In this document: piece after piece, positions 47,393 to 57,559 of the stretch
Layout: each line of letters opens with the position of its first letter
How positions within the stretch are numbered: position 1 is the stretch's first letter
Assembly: GCA_026417975.1 (NCBI GenBank)
Contig: JAOACD010000003.1
Coordinates: 1 to 64,000, forward strand
Reading direction: 5' to 3'
Length of the DNA stretch: 64,000 nt
Origin: Melioribacter sp.
GTDB taxonomy: Bacteria; Bacteroidota; Ignavibacteria; Ignavibacteriales; Melioribacteraceae
Position numbers and translations under genes: made by a program
The notes under the pieces: generated by a model
What the model was told of the DNA's origin: nothing
Database searches by the model: none
What the model saw: only the letters and a program-made list of their open reading frames with translations

Positions 47393-50056
47393 ATGAAATT
47401 CGTATGTCAAATCATTTTCTATTATTTTATTTTTTGCTTTACATTGTTTGCTGAGAGAACAACAAACAATAAAATAGTATCCGCTGTTAAAGTCGATAAT
47501 CTTAAAATTACTGTTGATGGCAAATTAGAAGAATCGGTTTGGCAAAGTAATCCGATTAAAGGCTTTATACAAAGGGAGCCAAATGAAGGAATGCCGGCAA
47601 GTGAAGAAACTTATGTATGGGTTGCATATGATGAAGAGAATATTTATGTAGCAGCAAGATGCTTTGATTCTCAACCAGAATTGATAGATGTAAGTTTAAC
47701 AAGAAGAGATAATTATATATTATCCGATTGGTTTGCATTTTATGTTGATCCTTATAATGACAAAAAGAATGGTTATTTTTTTGTTGTAAATGCCGGAGGT
47801 TCTATTATTGATGGGGTTCTATTTAACGATAGCTGGGATGATGATGCATGGGACGGTATATGGGAAGCAAAAACTCAAATCGATAAGCAAGGATGGACGG
47901 TTGAAATGAAAATCCCATTTTCACAACTCCGCTTTAAAGAATCTGATGTTATGAAGTGGGGTGTCAATTTTGCAAGAGAAATAAAAAGAAAAAATGAGAG
48001 AGCCTATTTTGTTATGGTTCCAAAAAACGAAAGTGGATTTGTTTCGCGCTTTGCTACACTCGAGGGATTAGTTGGTATAAAATACAAACAAAGATTTGAA
48101 ATTATTCCTTACGTTGTTCAAAAAACTCAGTACCTTGTTCACGATAATAATGACCCTTTTTATAAAAGTAATCAATACAAAACTTCATTTGGCGCAGATT
48201 TCAAGATCGGTATTAGCAGTAACTTAAATCTTGACGCTACAATTAATCCAGACTTTGGACAAGTTGAAGTTGACCCCGCTGTAATTAACCTTACAGCGTT
48301 TGAATCTTACTTCCAAGAGAAAAGGACATTTTTTATTGAAGGTGCAAATATTTTTTATTTCGGTATTGGAGGAGCAAATAATAACTGGGGATTTAATTTC
48401 GGTTGGCCAGAGTTATTTTATTCCAGAAGAATAGGAAGAAAACCCCAAGGTGAAATACAAGAAAATTATGACTTTTTGAGTTATCCTTTGGAAACAAGAA
48501 TTTTGGGGGCTGCTAAAATAACAGGGAAATTAAATGAAAAAACTTCTTTAGGTTTGGTCAGTGCTGTAACAGAAAGAACTTTTGCTAAATTTTCTAAAAA
48601 TGGTGTTCAAAAAGAGCAGGAGATAGAGCCTTTAACACATTATGGTGTTTTGAGAACTAAAAGGGAATTTAATAAGGGGATGCAATCTTTAGGTTTAATG
48701 TTAACTACAGTTAATAGAGACTTGCATAACAATAAAATAGAAAATATGCTTTCTAAAAATGCATATGTTTTAGGTGTTGATGGTTGGACATTTTTACATG
48801 ATTCAAAAGTATATGTACTAAGCGGAGCATGTGCTTTTTCTTATACTGAGGGAACAAAAGGTTATTTACTTAAACTTCAGAAAAAGCCTTACAGATACTT
48901 TCAAAGACCAGATGCTGTTAATTATAAAATTGATTCAAATAGAACTTCTCTTTCTGGTTACTATGGAAGATTAATGTTAAATAAACAAGAAGGGAATTTT
49001 TATCTTAATGCATCATTAGGAGCAGTTTCACCTGGATTTGAGCACAACGATTTGGGTTTTCAATGGATGGCAGATAGAATTAATGGCCATATAGTTTTAG
49101 GATATAGATGGTTTGAACCAAAAGGAATTTTCCGTAGTAGGCAACTTTATCTTGCTCATGCAAGATCTTATAATTATGATGGAATTTTATGGAGTAACTT
49201 TATCTGGTACAGAGTAGAGGGAATGTTTACTAATTACTATTATGTAGCTACAGGAGGTTCATATCAATTCGAAACCTATTCACCTTTTCTAACTAGAGGA
49301 GGCCCATTAGCAAAAAATCCTACTGAATGGAATTTATGGTTTTATTTAAGATCTGATGAAAAGAAAAAAGTAATAGTAGAGCTTGAAACTGTGTATGCAG
49401 AAGATAAATTAGGTGGTAATTATAAAGAACTTAATTTAGATTTAGAGTGGAAACCAAACTCTCAGATTAAGATAAGTCTTGGTCCAGCTTATTCATTTAA
49501 CAATAATCCAACACAATGGATTAATAACTTTGAAGACCCCTTTGCGGTTAATACTTACCATAATAGGTATGTATTTGGGAAAATAATACAACATACTTTA
49601 TCTGCAAGTTTGAGATTGAATTGGACTTTTACACCAAAACTAACTATGCAGGTTTATCTACAACCATTTTTCTCTGTTGGAGATTATATGGAATTTAAGG
49701 AGCTTAAAAAGCCAAAGAGTATGTCTTATTTAATATATGATAATAATAATTCAACAATTTTTTATGATAATTTGCGTAATGAATATGAAATAGATCCCGA
49801 TGGAAATGGCCCTGCAAAGTCGTTTAGATTTAATAATCCTGATTTTAATTTCAAATCAATTAGGGGAACAGCAGTACTTAGGTGGGAAATTAAACCTGGC
49901 TCTGTTTTATATTTGGTTTGGTCACATAACCAAGCAAACGAAGATAATCCAGGAGATTTTAGATTTATACGAAACATACAACAATTGTGGAATTCTGATG
50001 CTGATAATGTATTTTTAATTAAATTTACTTATTGGTTCAATATTTTGAATTCGTAA
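47393..50056 (+). CDS. DUF5916 protein with N-terminal carbohydrate-binding-like domain, outer-membrane type
   Basis: This 887-residue protein has a signal peptide (QIIFYYFIFCFTLFAER). A CBM9-like beta-sandwich (about 25-225) opens with VDGKLEESVW and YVWVAYDEENIYVAARCFD. The DUF5916 region (about 235-887) has the family hallmark DATINPDFGQVEVDPAVINLTAFESYFQEKRTFFIEG and many amphipathic beta strands, as in outer-membrane barrels. Function is unknown; such proteins are common in Bacteroidota and Ignavibacteria. It stands alone and is closed by a terminator 20 nt after the stop. It has no sorting domain of the type IX kind. Confidence 0.88.
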   Translation: MKFVCQIIFYYFIFCFTLFAERTTNNKIVSAVKVDNLKITVDGKLEESVWQSNPIKGFIQREPNEGMPASEETYVWVAYDEENIYVAARCFDSQPELIDVSLTRRDNYILSDWFAFYVDPYNDKKNGYFFVVNAGGSIIDGVLFNDSWDDDAWDGIWEAKTQIDKQGWTVEMKIPFSQLRFKESDVMKWGVNFAREIKRKNERAYFVMVPKNESGFVSRFATLEGLVGIKYKQRFEIIPYVVQKTQYLVHDNNDPFYKSNQYKTSFGADFKIGISSNLNLDATINPDFGQVEVDPAVINLTAFESYFQEKRTFFIEGANIFYFGIGGANNNWGFNFGWPELFYSRRIGRKPQGEIQENYDFLSYPLETRILGAAKITGKLNEKTSLGLVSAVTERTFAKFSKNGVQKEQEIEPLTHYGVLRTKREFNKGMQSLGLMLTTVNRDLHNNKIENMLSKNAYVLGVDGWTFLHDSKVYVLSGACAFSYTEGTKGYLLKLQKKPYRYFQRPDAVNYKIDSNRTSLSGYYGRLMLNKQEGNFYLNASLGAVSPGFEHNDLGFQWMADRINGHIVLGYRWFEPKGIFRSRQLYLAHARSYNYDGILWSNFIWYRVEGMFTNYYYVATGGSYQFETYSPFLTRGGPLAKNPTEWNLWFYLRSDEKKKVIVELETVYAEDKLGGNYKELNLDLEWKPNSQIKISLGPAYSFNNNPTQWINNFEDPFAVNTYHNRYVFGKIIQHTLSASLRLNWTFTPKLTMQVYLQPFFSVGDYMEFKELKKPKSMSYLIYDNNNSTIFYDNLRNEYEIDPDGNGPAKSFRFNNPDFNFKSIRGTAVLRWEIKPGSVLYLVWSHNQANEDNPGDFRFIRNIQQLWNSDADNVFLIKFTYWFNILNS

Positions 50057-50076
50057 AGTTACCTCAAAATTTTTAG

Positions 50077-50104
50077 CCCTTCGGTAAAAGCTCGGAGGGT
50101 TTTT
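50077..50104 (+). terminator. Rho-independent terminator after the DUF5916 gene
   Basis: A 7-bp stem CCCTTCG (50077-50083) with CGGAGGG (50093-50099), one G-U pair, and a 9-nt loop is followed by TTTTT (50100-50104). It starts 20 nt after the DUF5916 stop codon. Confidence 0.8.
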
Positions 50105-50229
50105 AATTCCCTATCTTTTTTGCTTTGAATATCATGTATAATTTTCATTAGAAAGTTGTAATAGTTTATGAAATTTAATGATACTTATTGTATATTTAAT
50201 TTCTATAAAGAACCAAAAGAGGTTTATAG

Positions 50230-51432
50230 ATGCCATTAAATCTTTCTAGACGGGTTGAATCGCTAAAAATGTCTCCAACAATGAAAATATCACAAAAAGC
50301 AATAGAATTAAAGTCAAATGGGGAAGATGTAATAGATTTTAGTGTTGGAGAACCTGATTTCCCTACCCCAGAAAATGTAAAAGTTGCAGCAATAAATGCT
50401 ATCCAAAAGAATTTTACTAAATATACTATAAATTCAGGTACCTTTGAGTTAAGAAAAGCTATTTCAGAAAAACTTAAACGAGATAACAAGCTTGATTATA
50501 GCCCTAATGAAATAATTGTATCATCTGGGGCAAAGCAAAGTATTTATAATGCAATTTTGTCAATCGTAGAGGATGGAGATGAAGTAATTATTCCTGCTCC
50601 TTATTATGTTTCTTATCCACACATAGTTGAGCTTGCAAATGGTAAGTCTGTATTTATAAATACAAAAGAAGAAAATGGTTTTAAGCTTTCAAACAAGGAG
50701 CTTAAAAGTGCTATAACAGAAAAGACAAAGCTTTTAATTATTTGCAATCCGTCAAATCCTACCGGTGCGGCATATTCAAAAAATGATTTAGAAGAAATTG
50801 CACCCATTTTGGAGGATGGGAATTTTTATATACTATCGGATGAAATTTATGAGAAAATTACTTATGATAATTTCGAATTTGTAAGCATTGCTTCATTAAG
50901 TGAAAGAATTAAAAGTAAAACTATTACGATAAATGGTCATTCAAAATCTTATTCTATGACAGGATGGAGAATAGGCTATGCTGCAGGTCCATTAGAAGTT
51001 ATTAATGCTATGAATAAGATACAAAGTCACAGCACTTCAAATGCATCTTCAATATCTCAAGCTGCAGCACTAGAAGCTTTACAAGGCTCGCAAAATTTTA
51101 TCGAGGAAGTAAGAGAAGAGTTTGAGTTAAGAAGGAATTTTATATATAACGAAATAATTTCTATAAAAGGAATTAAATGTTATAAACCTCTTGGAGCTTT
51201 TTATGTATTTCCAAATGTTTCTTTTTATTTTGGTAAGAAAACTAATAATGGTGTGATCGAAAATTCTTTAGATTTAGCTATGTATTTGCTTAATGAAGCA
51301 AAAGTTGTTGTTGTTCCGGGTAGTGCGTTTGGTTTTGAAGGATATATACGAATTTCGTATTCAACTTCAATGTATAATTTAAAAGAAGGAATGCACAGAA
51401 TTAAAATTGCTTTAGAAAAATTGTTGTTATAG
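50230..51432 (+). CDS. aspC: Aspartate aminotransferase (class I PLP enzyme)
   Basis: This 400-residue aminotransferase has the PLP lysine K239 in INGHSKSYSMTGWRIGY. It also shows DFSVGEPDFPTPENV, ICNPSNPTGAAYSKNDL, ILSDEIYEKITYD and GAFYVFPNVSFYFG near the end. It transfers an amino group between aspartate and 2-oxoglutarate in the cytoplasm; a broader amino acid range is possible. The last 6 nt overlap the stop region of the convergent semialdehyde dehydrogenase gene. It is a normal-length homologue of the aminotransferase module in the giant fusion protein. Confidence 0.88.
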   Translation: MPLNLSRRVESLKMSPTMKISQKAIELKSNGEDVIDFSVGEPDFPTPENVKVAAINAIQKNFTKYTINSGTFELRKAISEKLKRDNKLDYSPNEIIVSSGAKQSIYNAILSIVEDGDEVIIPAPYYVSYPHIVELANGKSVFINTKEENGFKLSNKELKSAITEKTKLLIICNPSNPTGAAYSKNDLEEIAPILEDGNFYILSDEIYEKITYDNFEFVSIASLSERIKSKTITINGHSKSYSMTGWRIGYAAGPLEVINAMNKIQSHSTSNASSISQAAALEALQGSQNFIEEVREEFELRRNFIYNEIISIKGIKCYKPLGAFYVFPNVSFYFGKKTNNGVIENSLDLAMYLLNEAKVVVVPGSAFGFEGYIRISYSTSMYNLKEGMHRIKIALEKLLL

Positions 51433-52797
51433 TTCTCTAATCCACACAGTTTTTATGTTTACAAACTCTTTTATTCCATAATGTGAAAGTTCCCTGCCAT
51501 AGCCAGAATTTTTTATCCCTCCAAAAGGTAGACGTGGGTCGCTTTTGACCATGCCATTAATAAAAACTGAACCTGCTTCTATTTTTTTTGCTAGATTTTT
51601 TGCTCGCTCAAGATTGTTTGTCCATATAGATGCTCCTAATCCAAATTTAGTATCGTTTGCTATTTCTAATGCTTCATTTTCGTCCTTGACTTTTATTAAT
51701 GATGCCACAGGTCCAAAAATCTCCTCTTCATAAGCTAACATTCCTTTTTTAACGTTAGCAAGAACAGTTGGTTCATAAAATAATCCATTAGTGTTTAGTC
51801 TTTTCCCTCCACATAAAATGACAGCGCCTTTGTCTACAGATTGCTTTATTTGATACTCGAGCTCACTTAGTAAATCTTCTCTTGCAATTGGACCTAATTC
51901 CGTTGTTTCATCTAAAGGATTTCCAATTTTTACTTGTTTCATTAAATTGACAAATTTTTTTTCAAATTCATTATAAACTTTTTCAACCACTATAAATCTT
52001 TTTGCTGCAATGCAACTTTGACCATTGTTAATTAACCTAGCTGTTACACCAGTTTTAGCAGCAAGGTCAATATCAGCATCTTCAAGGACTATAAATGGGT
52101 CGCTTCCACCTAGTTCCATCACTGTTTTTTTTAATAATTTACCTGAGATTTTTGCAACTTGGCGTCCAGTATATTCGCTTCCGGTTAATGTAACAGCTTT
52201 GATTTTTGGGTGATTAATTATTTCTTCAACTTCTTTGGAATTTACAAGGACAGTCCTAAATATATTTTGAGGAAAATTTGATTTTAGAAATATCTCTTCA
52301 ATTTTTAGAGCACACATAGGAACATTGGAGGCATGTTTAAGTATGATCCCATTGCCTGCCATAATAGCTGGAGCAGCAAATCTAAATACTTGCCAGAATG
52401 GAAAATTCCAAGGCATTATAGCAAGAATAATTCCTATTGGATCGAATTGGATATAGCTTTCCGAAGCGTCAGTTTCTATTAATTCTTTTTGTAAAAATAC
52501 TTGTGCGTTCTCAGCGTAATAATCACAAACCCATGCACATTTTTCAATTTCAGATATTGCCTGAGATATTGGCTTACCCATTTCAAGAACTGCTATTTTA
52601 GCATACTCGTATTTATTTTGTCTTAGATCTTCAGCTACTTTTTTCATTAAAACACTTCTTTCTTCAAAAGATGTGTATTTCCAATATTCAAAAGAATCTT
52701 CTACATCTTCAATAATATTGAAAACGGTTTCTAAAGAATATTCTTCGAAAGTTTTTTCAATTTTGTTTGTAGCGGGATTTATTGATTGAATTGCCAT
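51427..52797 (-). CDS. Succinate-semialdehyde/aldehyde dehydrogenase (NAD-dependent)
   Basis: This 456-residue aldehyde dehydrogenase has ILAIMPWNFPFWQVFRFAAPAIMAGN, the catalytic Glu in VMELGGSDPFIVLEDADIDLA, the catalytic Cys in NNGQSCIAAKRF, and PFGGIKNSGYGREL near the end. The short 456-residue form and the SDPFIVLEDAD segment fit the succinate-semialdehyde dehydrogenase (GabD/Sad-like) group, which would oxidise the aldehyde to succinate. The substrate is not certain. It is convergent with the aspartate aminotransferase gene, overlapping it by 6 nt, and stands alone on its strand. Compared with the P5C dehydrogenase at 33835 it belongs to a different subgroup. Confidence 0.87.
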   Translation of the reverse strand: MAIQSINPATNKIEKTFEEYSLETVFNIIEDVEDSFEYWKYTSFEERSVLMKKVAEDLRQNKYEYAKIAVLEMGKPISQAISEIEKCAWVCDYYAENAQVFLQKELIETDASESYIQFDPIGIILAIMPWNFPFWQVFRFAAPAIMAGNGIILKHASNVPMCALKIEEIFLKSNFPQNIFRTVLVNSKEVEEIINHPKIKAVTLTGSEYTGRQVAKISGKLLKKTVMELGGSDPFIVLEDADIDLAAKTGVTARLINNGQSCIAAKRFIVVEKVYNEFEKKFVNLMKQVKIGNPLDETTELGPIAREDLLSELEYQIKQSVDKGAVILCGGKRLNTNGLFYEPTVLANVKKGMLAYEEEIFGPVASLIKVKDENEALEIANDTKFGLGASIWTNNLERAKNLAKKIEAGSVFINGMVKSDPRLPFGGIKNSGYGRELSHYGIKEFVNIKTVWIREL

Positions 52798-52937
52798 TAC
52801 TTATCCCCAAATAAAATTAACATAAACATAATTTACACATTTTCGATTTTAGTCAAAAAATTTTGTAAGTTGCTAGTAAAGAATTTTAGAATAGGAAATT
52901 TTAATAACCTTGTACCCATAGAAGATATTCGTTCTTT

Positions 52938-54278
52938 ATGAAAAAGTCTAATCCCAAAACTTTTGTCCTTGATACAAATGTAATTCTTCATGACCCCACT
53001 TGTATACATCATTTTGAAGAGAATAATATAATAATTCCTCTCGCAGTAATTGAGGAACTAGACCATTTTAAGAGAGGCAATCAAGTAATAAATTTGAATG
53101 CACGAGAATTTGCACGTACTCTTGATTCTATTACTGGGAATGAAATTTTTAATGGTGGCGTTCCTCTTGGACGTGGAAAAGGTAAAGTAAGAATTGTGAT
53201 AACGAAAGGTTTAAATAAAGAAATTCAGGAAATATTTAGAGAAGATAATGTAGACCATAGAGTTTTAAGCGCAGCATATGAAGCTGCAAAGAAAAGTAAT
53301 GGCAAAACAAAAGTTATTCTTGTAAGCAAAGATGTTAATCTAAGAATGAAGGCAAAGGCTATTGGAATACCTGCCGAAGATTATACTACGGATAGAATAC
53401 CCAATCTAGAAGAGCTATATAGTGGTAAAGCTGTAATCGAGAATTTTGATGATGATATTTTACAGAAATTATATCAACCTCCTTATGAGGTTCCTGCTAA
53501 ACAAATATTAAGAAAAATTAAAATTGAAGCAGTACCAAATAAGTTTTTTATCATGAGAAATTCTAATCGCTCTGTTTTAACTGTTTTAGATCAGGATATG
53601 GAAAAATTTAAGAGAATAGATAAAGAAGTTGTTTATGGTATAAAGCCACGTAATGCAGAGCAAACTTTTGCAGTAAATGCATTATGTAATACAGAAATAC
53701 CTCTTGTAACACTTACAGGTAAAGCTGGAACAGGAAAGACTCTTCTTGCTTTGGCCTCTGCGCTTCATGTAAGAAAGTATTATAGACAAATTTATGTCGC
53801 TCGTCCTGTTGTCCCCTTAAGTAATAAAGATATTGGTTATTTACCGGGTGATGTAGAAAGTAAATTAGCTCCTTACATGCAACCTTTATGGGATAATTTG
53901 AAAGTAATTCAGGACCAATTCCCGGAAAGTGATAAAAATTATCAGCTTATAAATACAATGGTAAAAGAAGAGAAACTTGTTATAGAACCACTCAGTTATA
54001 TAAGAGGAAGAAGTTTACAAAGAATTTATTTTATTGTAGATGAAGCACAAAATTTAACACCTCATGAAGTTAAAACTATTATAACAAGAGCAGGCGAAGG
54101 AGCAAAAATTGTTTTAACTGGCGATATTTATCAAATAGACCATCCTTATCTGGATGCGCAGTCAAATGGTCTTTCTTATTTGATAGAGCATTTTAAGGGC
54201 CAAAAGTTATATGCACATGTAAATTTAGAAAAAGGGGAACGCTCTTTATTAGCAGAGCTTGCAAGTAATCTTCTTTAA
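52938..54278 (+). CDS. PIN-PhoH protein (PhoH2-type ATPase/ribonuclease)
   Basis: This 446-residue protein joins an N-terminal PIN nuclease domain (KTFVLDTNVILHDP with the first acidic residue, VIEELDHFKRG, and VILVSKDVNLRMKAKAIG) to a PhoH ATPase. The ATPase has Walker A GKAGTGKT (261-268) and Walker B with D368 and E369 in IVDEAQNL, plus VARPVVPLSNKDIGYLPGD. Such PhoH2 proteins unwind and cut RNA. No upstream antitoxin-like partner gene (phoAT) is seen. The stop is immediately followed by the stop of the convergent lipoprotein gene, so the two abut tail to tail. Confidence 0.92.
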   Translation: MKKSNPKTFVLDTNVILHDPTCIHHFEENNIIIPLAVIEELDHFKRGNQVINLNAREFARTLDSITGNEIFNGGVPLGRGKGKVRIVITKGLNKEIQEIFREDNVDHRVLSAAYEAAKKSNGKTKVILVSKDVNLRMKAKAIGIPAEDYTTDRIPNLEELYSGKAVIENFDDDILQKLYQPPYEVPAKQILRKIKIEAVPNKFFIMRNSNRSVLTVLDQDMEKFKRIDKEVVYGIKPRNAEQTFAVNALCNTEIPLVTLTGKAGTGKTLLALASALHVRKYYRQIYVARPVVPLSNKDIGYLPGDVESKLAPYMQPLWDNLKVIQDQFPESDKNYQLINTMVKEEKLVIEPLSYIRGRSLQRIYFIVDEAQNLTPHEVKTIITRAGEGAKIVLTGDIYQIDHPYLDAQSNGLSYLIEHFKGQKLYAHVNLEKGERSLLAELASNLL

Positions 54279-55154
54279 TTATTTTTGTTTTACTAAAGTT
54301 AATTTTACACTAAAGTTTAATGGCTCTCTGTTAAATGAACTTTGAGCAATTTTACGTGGCGGAAGTCCAGCAGGTCTCTGGAACCCTCCCTCACTTCCTT
54401 CCCATTTTGCTCTACTGAAATTTTCTTGATTTATTTCTTCGGTTTCAAATTTAATTTTTAACTTTTCTCCTGTGGATACCGGAATTTTAAAATCAGTTTC
54501 TGAATTATTTGTAATAGGTATTTGTAATTCGTAAATAAGTTTGATTGATTGGAACGATATTTTAGGTTTAATACCCTGATTATTTTCAAGTGGATAAAGC
54601 CAAAGGGGGTATTTTGACTTATCTATTATTTGGAAATTGGTTTCTTTTTCTAAAAGCCTTTCAATCATCTTTTCTACATTGAGATTTCCTCTGCGATTAG
54701 TATTATCTGATTTTGGCATTCTTTCTTTTCTCAATTCTAATTCTTCATTTCTATAATTTAGTTCATAACTTCCAAGAGGATATTTTAGTCCTATTGTTTT
54801 TGTATCATCATCAGGGATAAACCAGATGATAAATCCACCTCTGAACATTTGTATTATTTGAAGTGGTTCGTTGATGACTAAACACATATAGAGGTATTTT
54901 TCGTCGTTTTGAAAGCCTATCGAGACATTATAATCTTCAATGTTTATTAGCTTATTTTGCCACTCGTAATATTTCCCATCAACATTTATGTTTTCAACTT
55001 TCCAATTACATGTAACATTCTTTGTAACACTACAGCTATTAATTAATATAGCTAGAAAAAATATAGTAAAAATGAATATTCTATTTAATTTTGATTCTTG
55101 AAGGAAGAATTTAAGTGATGGATTAAGTAGATGATATTTTTTAAAAACTATCAT
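54279..55154 (-). CDS. Probable lipoprotein with CBM9-like domain, function unknown
   Basis: This 291-residue protein has a hydrophobic segment ending in ILINSC (lipobox-like, C41); the long stretch before it is unusual, but no later start codon fits. After it, INVDGKYYEWQNKLINIEDYNVSIGFQNDEKYLYMCLVI resembles the beginning of CBM9/DOMON-type domains, as in the DUF5916 protein. The C-terminal half is charged and contains a KWEGSEGGFQRPAGLPPRK segment, then strands. It is probably a periplasmic or outer-membrane lipoprotein. It abuts the stop of the PIN-PhoH gene. Function is unknown. Confidence 0.7.
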   Translation of the reverse strand: MIVFKKYHLLNPSLKFFLQESKLNRIFIFTIFFLAILINSCSVTKNVTCNWKVENINVDGKYYEWQNKLINIEDYNVSIGFQNDEKYLYMCLVINEPLQIIQMFRGGFIIWFIPDDDTKTIGLKYPLGSYELNYRNEELELRKERMPKSDNTNRRGNLNVEKMIERLLEKETNFQIIDKSKYPLWLYPLENNQGIKPKISFQSIKLIYELQIPITNNSETDFKIPVSTGEKLKIKFETEEINQENFSRAKWEGSEGGFQRPAGLPPRKIAQSSFNREPLNFSVKLTLVKQK

Positions 55155-55389
55155 AATGTATTCACTTACTTTCTAATATTTGACAAAATTTGTAACCTTT
55201 CTAGTTTAAATTACACTTGTTAAAAAAATTAATTACCTTTACACCTTATTGAAAATTTCCTTAGATTGTTATTGTTAAATTAGTGAATCAATTAAATGAC
55301 TTATTATTAAAAAAATTCTAATATTTTGTAGAGGTGCATTTAGTTTTGCCTTTGTTGATTGAATAATATTAACAGAATAGGAGTGAGCC

Positions 55390-56235
55390 ATGAAAAGATT
55401 AATTTTATTTGTTTTATTTGTATTAATTATTGTTTCTTGCAGCAGCAAGATCGATAAGACTACAAAAGGGTTTACACCTCCCTCTGTATTAAAACAACCT
55501 AGATTTTTATATCCGAAGGTTGCACAGGAAAAAGCTTTAGAGGGGAGTACAAAATTACTTTTATCTATTAACAAAGAAGGGATTGTAGAAGAAATATTAA
55601 TTGTAAAATCTTCTGGATATGATGTTTTAGACAGTGCTGCAATGGAATATTGCAGAAATATTTTATTTAGCCCAGCAAAAAGAGATGGTAAACCCGTTAA
55701 TTCAAGGATGGAATGGGTTGTTAAATTTAACATAACAGAACAAAACTGGGTTGTTGATAATTATTTGTTGGAAATATCAAATTTATACCGTCAAGTAGAC
55801 CTAGTGGATGTAGGTGAAAAGTTAGTGCTTCAAAGAGAGATATTAAAAAAGCATAATGAATTTGTCCAAAATTTTCGCGATGCTTTGAACTTCAATAAAG
55901 TTTTGTCGCAAGTTATTTCACCTGAAATTTCAAAACAATGGCAAAAGGATTGGGATGGTTGGCCTTTGTCTTTTCTTTTATATTATGACTTTATTAAGAG
56001 ATTTCCTGATTACGATAGTATTCATGTAGTTAAAAATTTGTTGATTAATTCACTTAAGTCAGATATTCAATATATTAAAAGTACACAAGCAATAGAACCA
56101 AAAATAAAGCATGAGAAAGAAAAAATTTTGAATAAAATAAAAATCTTTATTTCGAATAATTATCCCGATATTATTTTGAAAGAAATTGACTTTGAAGCAA
56201 ATATAAATTCATTTTATTTATCTAAATCGAATTAA
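55390..56235 (+). CDS. Lipoprotein with TonB C-terminal domain
   Basis: This 281-residue protein has a lipoprotein signal (VLFVLIIVSCSSK, C17). It is followed almost at once by a TonB C-terminal domain (about 35-115): PRFLYPKVAQEKALEGSTKLLLSINKEGIVEEILIVKSSGYDVLDSAAMEYCRNILFSPAKRDGKPVN. The rest (about 120-281) is helical. True TonB is an inner-membrane protein with one transmembrane helix and a proline-rich linker, neither of which is present, so this is not the canonical energy transducer. An AGGAGTG ribosome-binding site precedes the start. Confidence 0.78.
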   Translation: MKRLILFVLFVLIIVSCSSKIDKTTKGFTPPSVLKQPRFLYPKVAQEKALEGSTKLLLSINKEGIVEEILIVKSSGYDVLDSAAMEYCRNILFSPAKRDGKPVNSRMEWVVKFNITEQNWVVDNYLLEISNLYRQVDLVDVGEKLVLQREILKKHNEFVQNFRDALNFNKVLSQVISPEISKQWQKDWDGWPLSFLLYYDFIKRFPDYDSIHVVKNLLINSLKSDIQYIKSTQAIEPKIKHEKEKILNKIKIFISNNYPDIILKEIDFEANINSFYLSKSN

Positions 56236-56311
56236 GTATTAAAAATATTTTTATAAATCAATTTTTTTCTTAGTGAACTTCTGAACTTAAATTCAATAAA
56301 AATTATTTATA

Positions 56312-57541
56312 ATGGAAGTATTTTTTCATTTAAAGCTCACTACTAATATAACATTTCCAAAAATTTTAATAGCAATTATTTTGTCCATAATACTTCCATT
56401 AGAGACGTTTTCACAGTTTATGGATGATTTCGATAAAGAACTAAAACTTGATCCTAAAGGATTAACGGGGTGGACATTTAGGACGGGAGATGGTAATGCA
56501 ACTATGAACTTTGTTCATTCGAATAAAGGTTATTCTTCAATATATGTGGATGCTAGTAAAGATAAAAGAGGAATTTGGTGGGCTTTGATTAGAAGAAGAA
56601 TATCTGAAAATATGAATATTTCATTAATTCAACGTCCTGAGTTTGAATTTAGAATTGAAGCAAAAGTAAAAGTTAGTCATGCACCAAAAAGAATTAATCT
56701 ACACATTAATACACAAAGAACAACCGACTTTCATACACATTTGATGGAGTATGATATACCTGATACAACTAACTGGTACGTAATAAGTATGACAACAAGA
56801 AATTTTTATGCAGAACCTGAAGATACAATTTATGCTCAACTAGCTTTAATGGACTGGGGATTTGATAAATATCGTGTTGATATTGATTATTACAAAGTTG
56901 ATATAGTTAACATCGATTCGATCGGTCCAGACTTAGGCGAGCCAATTCCTTATCATCCACCTGTACCAGATATTTTGATCTATGATTATCATCTTGAAGT
57001 AAATGAAGATTCAATGATAGACCTGATTTATACTGATATGAATTTTAACAATTGGTCAACTGTTGATGATGATGGAAATAAAATTAGTTTATTAACTGTT
57101 AGTGGGAATCAATACATAATACTAAAATGGAATTTTGGACAATTAAAAAACAAGAAAGTAAAAGGTTCAGGATTGCTTGAATTGACTACATATTCTTTAC
57201 AAAACTCACCTGATTACAAGAAGGATTTTGGAATGATTAGAGTTACTGAAATTTTAGGAGGTAATAAAAACTGGAATCAAAATGAAGTTACATTTGATAA
57301 TTTTAGTAATGGTAAACCTTTGAATGAAGTTCTAAATAGTCAAATGATAATTGACGTTGAAGTTAATAATAAAAAAAATGGAAAAAATTATATCACTATT
57401 TCAAGACCTGTGATGCAAAGATTGCTTGATGGTAGAACTTTGGGAATAGCTATTAAACCACTAGGTGCTATTGTGGCGTCATTTTATTCTTCAGAAAATA
57501 AATTGTTTGCTCCAAAACTTCATTTTAACTTATTTGATTAA
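56312..57541 (+). CDS. Secreted jelly-roll-type protein (carbohydrate-associated, DNRLRE-like C-terminus)
   Basis: This 409-residue protein has an N-terminal export signal (FPKILIAIILSIILPLETFS). Residues about 35-215 are a beta-sandwich-like region (GWTFRTGDGNATMNFVHSNKGYSSIYV). The last half (about 245-409) recalls DNRLRE-type domains: LIDLIYTDMNF-like start, LLELTTYSLQNS, VTEILGGNKNWNQNEVTFDNFSNG and ISRPVMQRLLDGRTLGIAIKP. Such modules occur in secreted polysaccharide-active proteins. No catalytic motif is visible. The SDR gene follows after 18 nt, which suggests a shared transcript. Confidence 0.65.
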   Translation: MEVFFHLKLTTNITFPKILIAIILSIILPLETFSQFMDDFDKELKLDPKGLTGWTFRTGDGNATMNFVHSNKGYSSIYVDASKDKRGIWWALIRRRISENMNISLIQRPEFEFRIEAKVKVSHAPKRINLHINTQRTTDFHTHLMEYDIPDTTNWYVISMTTRNFYAEPEDTIYAQLALMDWGFDKYRVDIDYYKVDIVNIDSIGPDLGEPIPYHPPVPDILIYDYHLEVNEDSMIDLIYTDMNFNNWSTVDDDGNKISLLTVSGNQYIILKWNFGQLKNKKVKGSGLLELTTYSLQNSPDYKKDFGMIRVTEILGGNKNWNQNEVTFDNFSNGKPLNEVLNSQMIIDVEVNNKKNGKNYITISRPVMQRLLDGRTLGIAIKPLGAIVASFYSSENKLFAPKLHFNLFD

Positions 57542-57559
57542 TAATTCATAGGTGTAATA

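Noticed and set aside
55275-55733. 152-codon minus-strand frame over the TonB-domain lipoprotein gene
   Set aside because: It overlaps a clear lipoprotein signal and TonB domain on the other strand and has no homology I can recognise.
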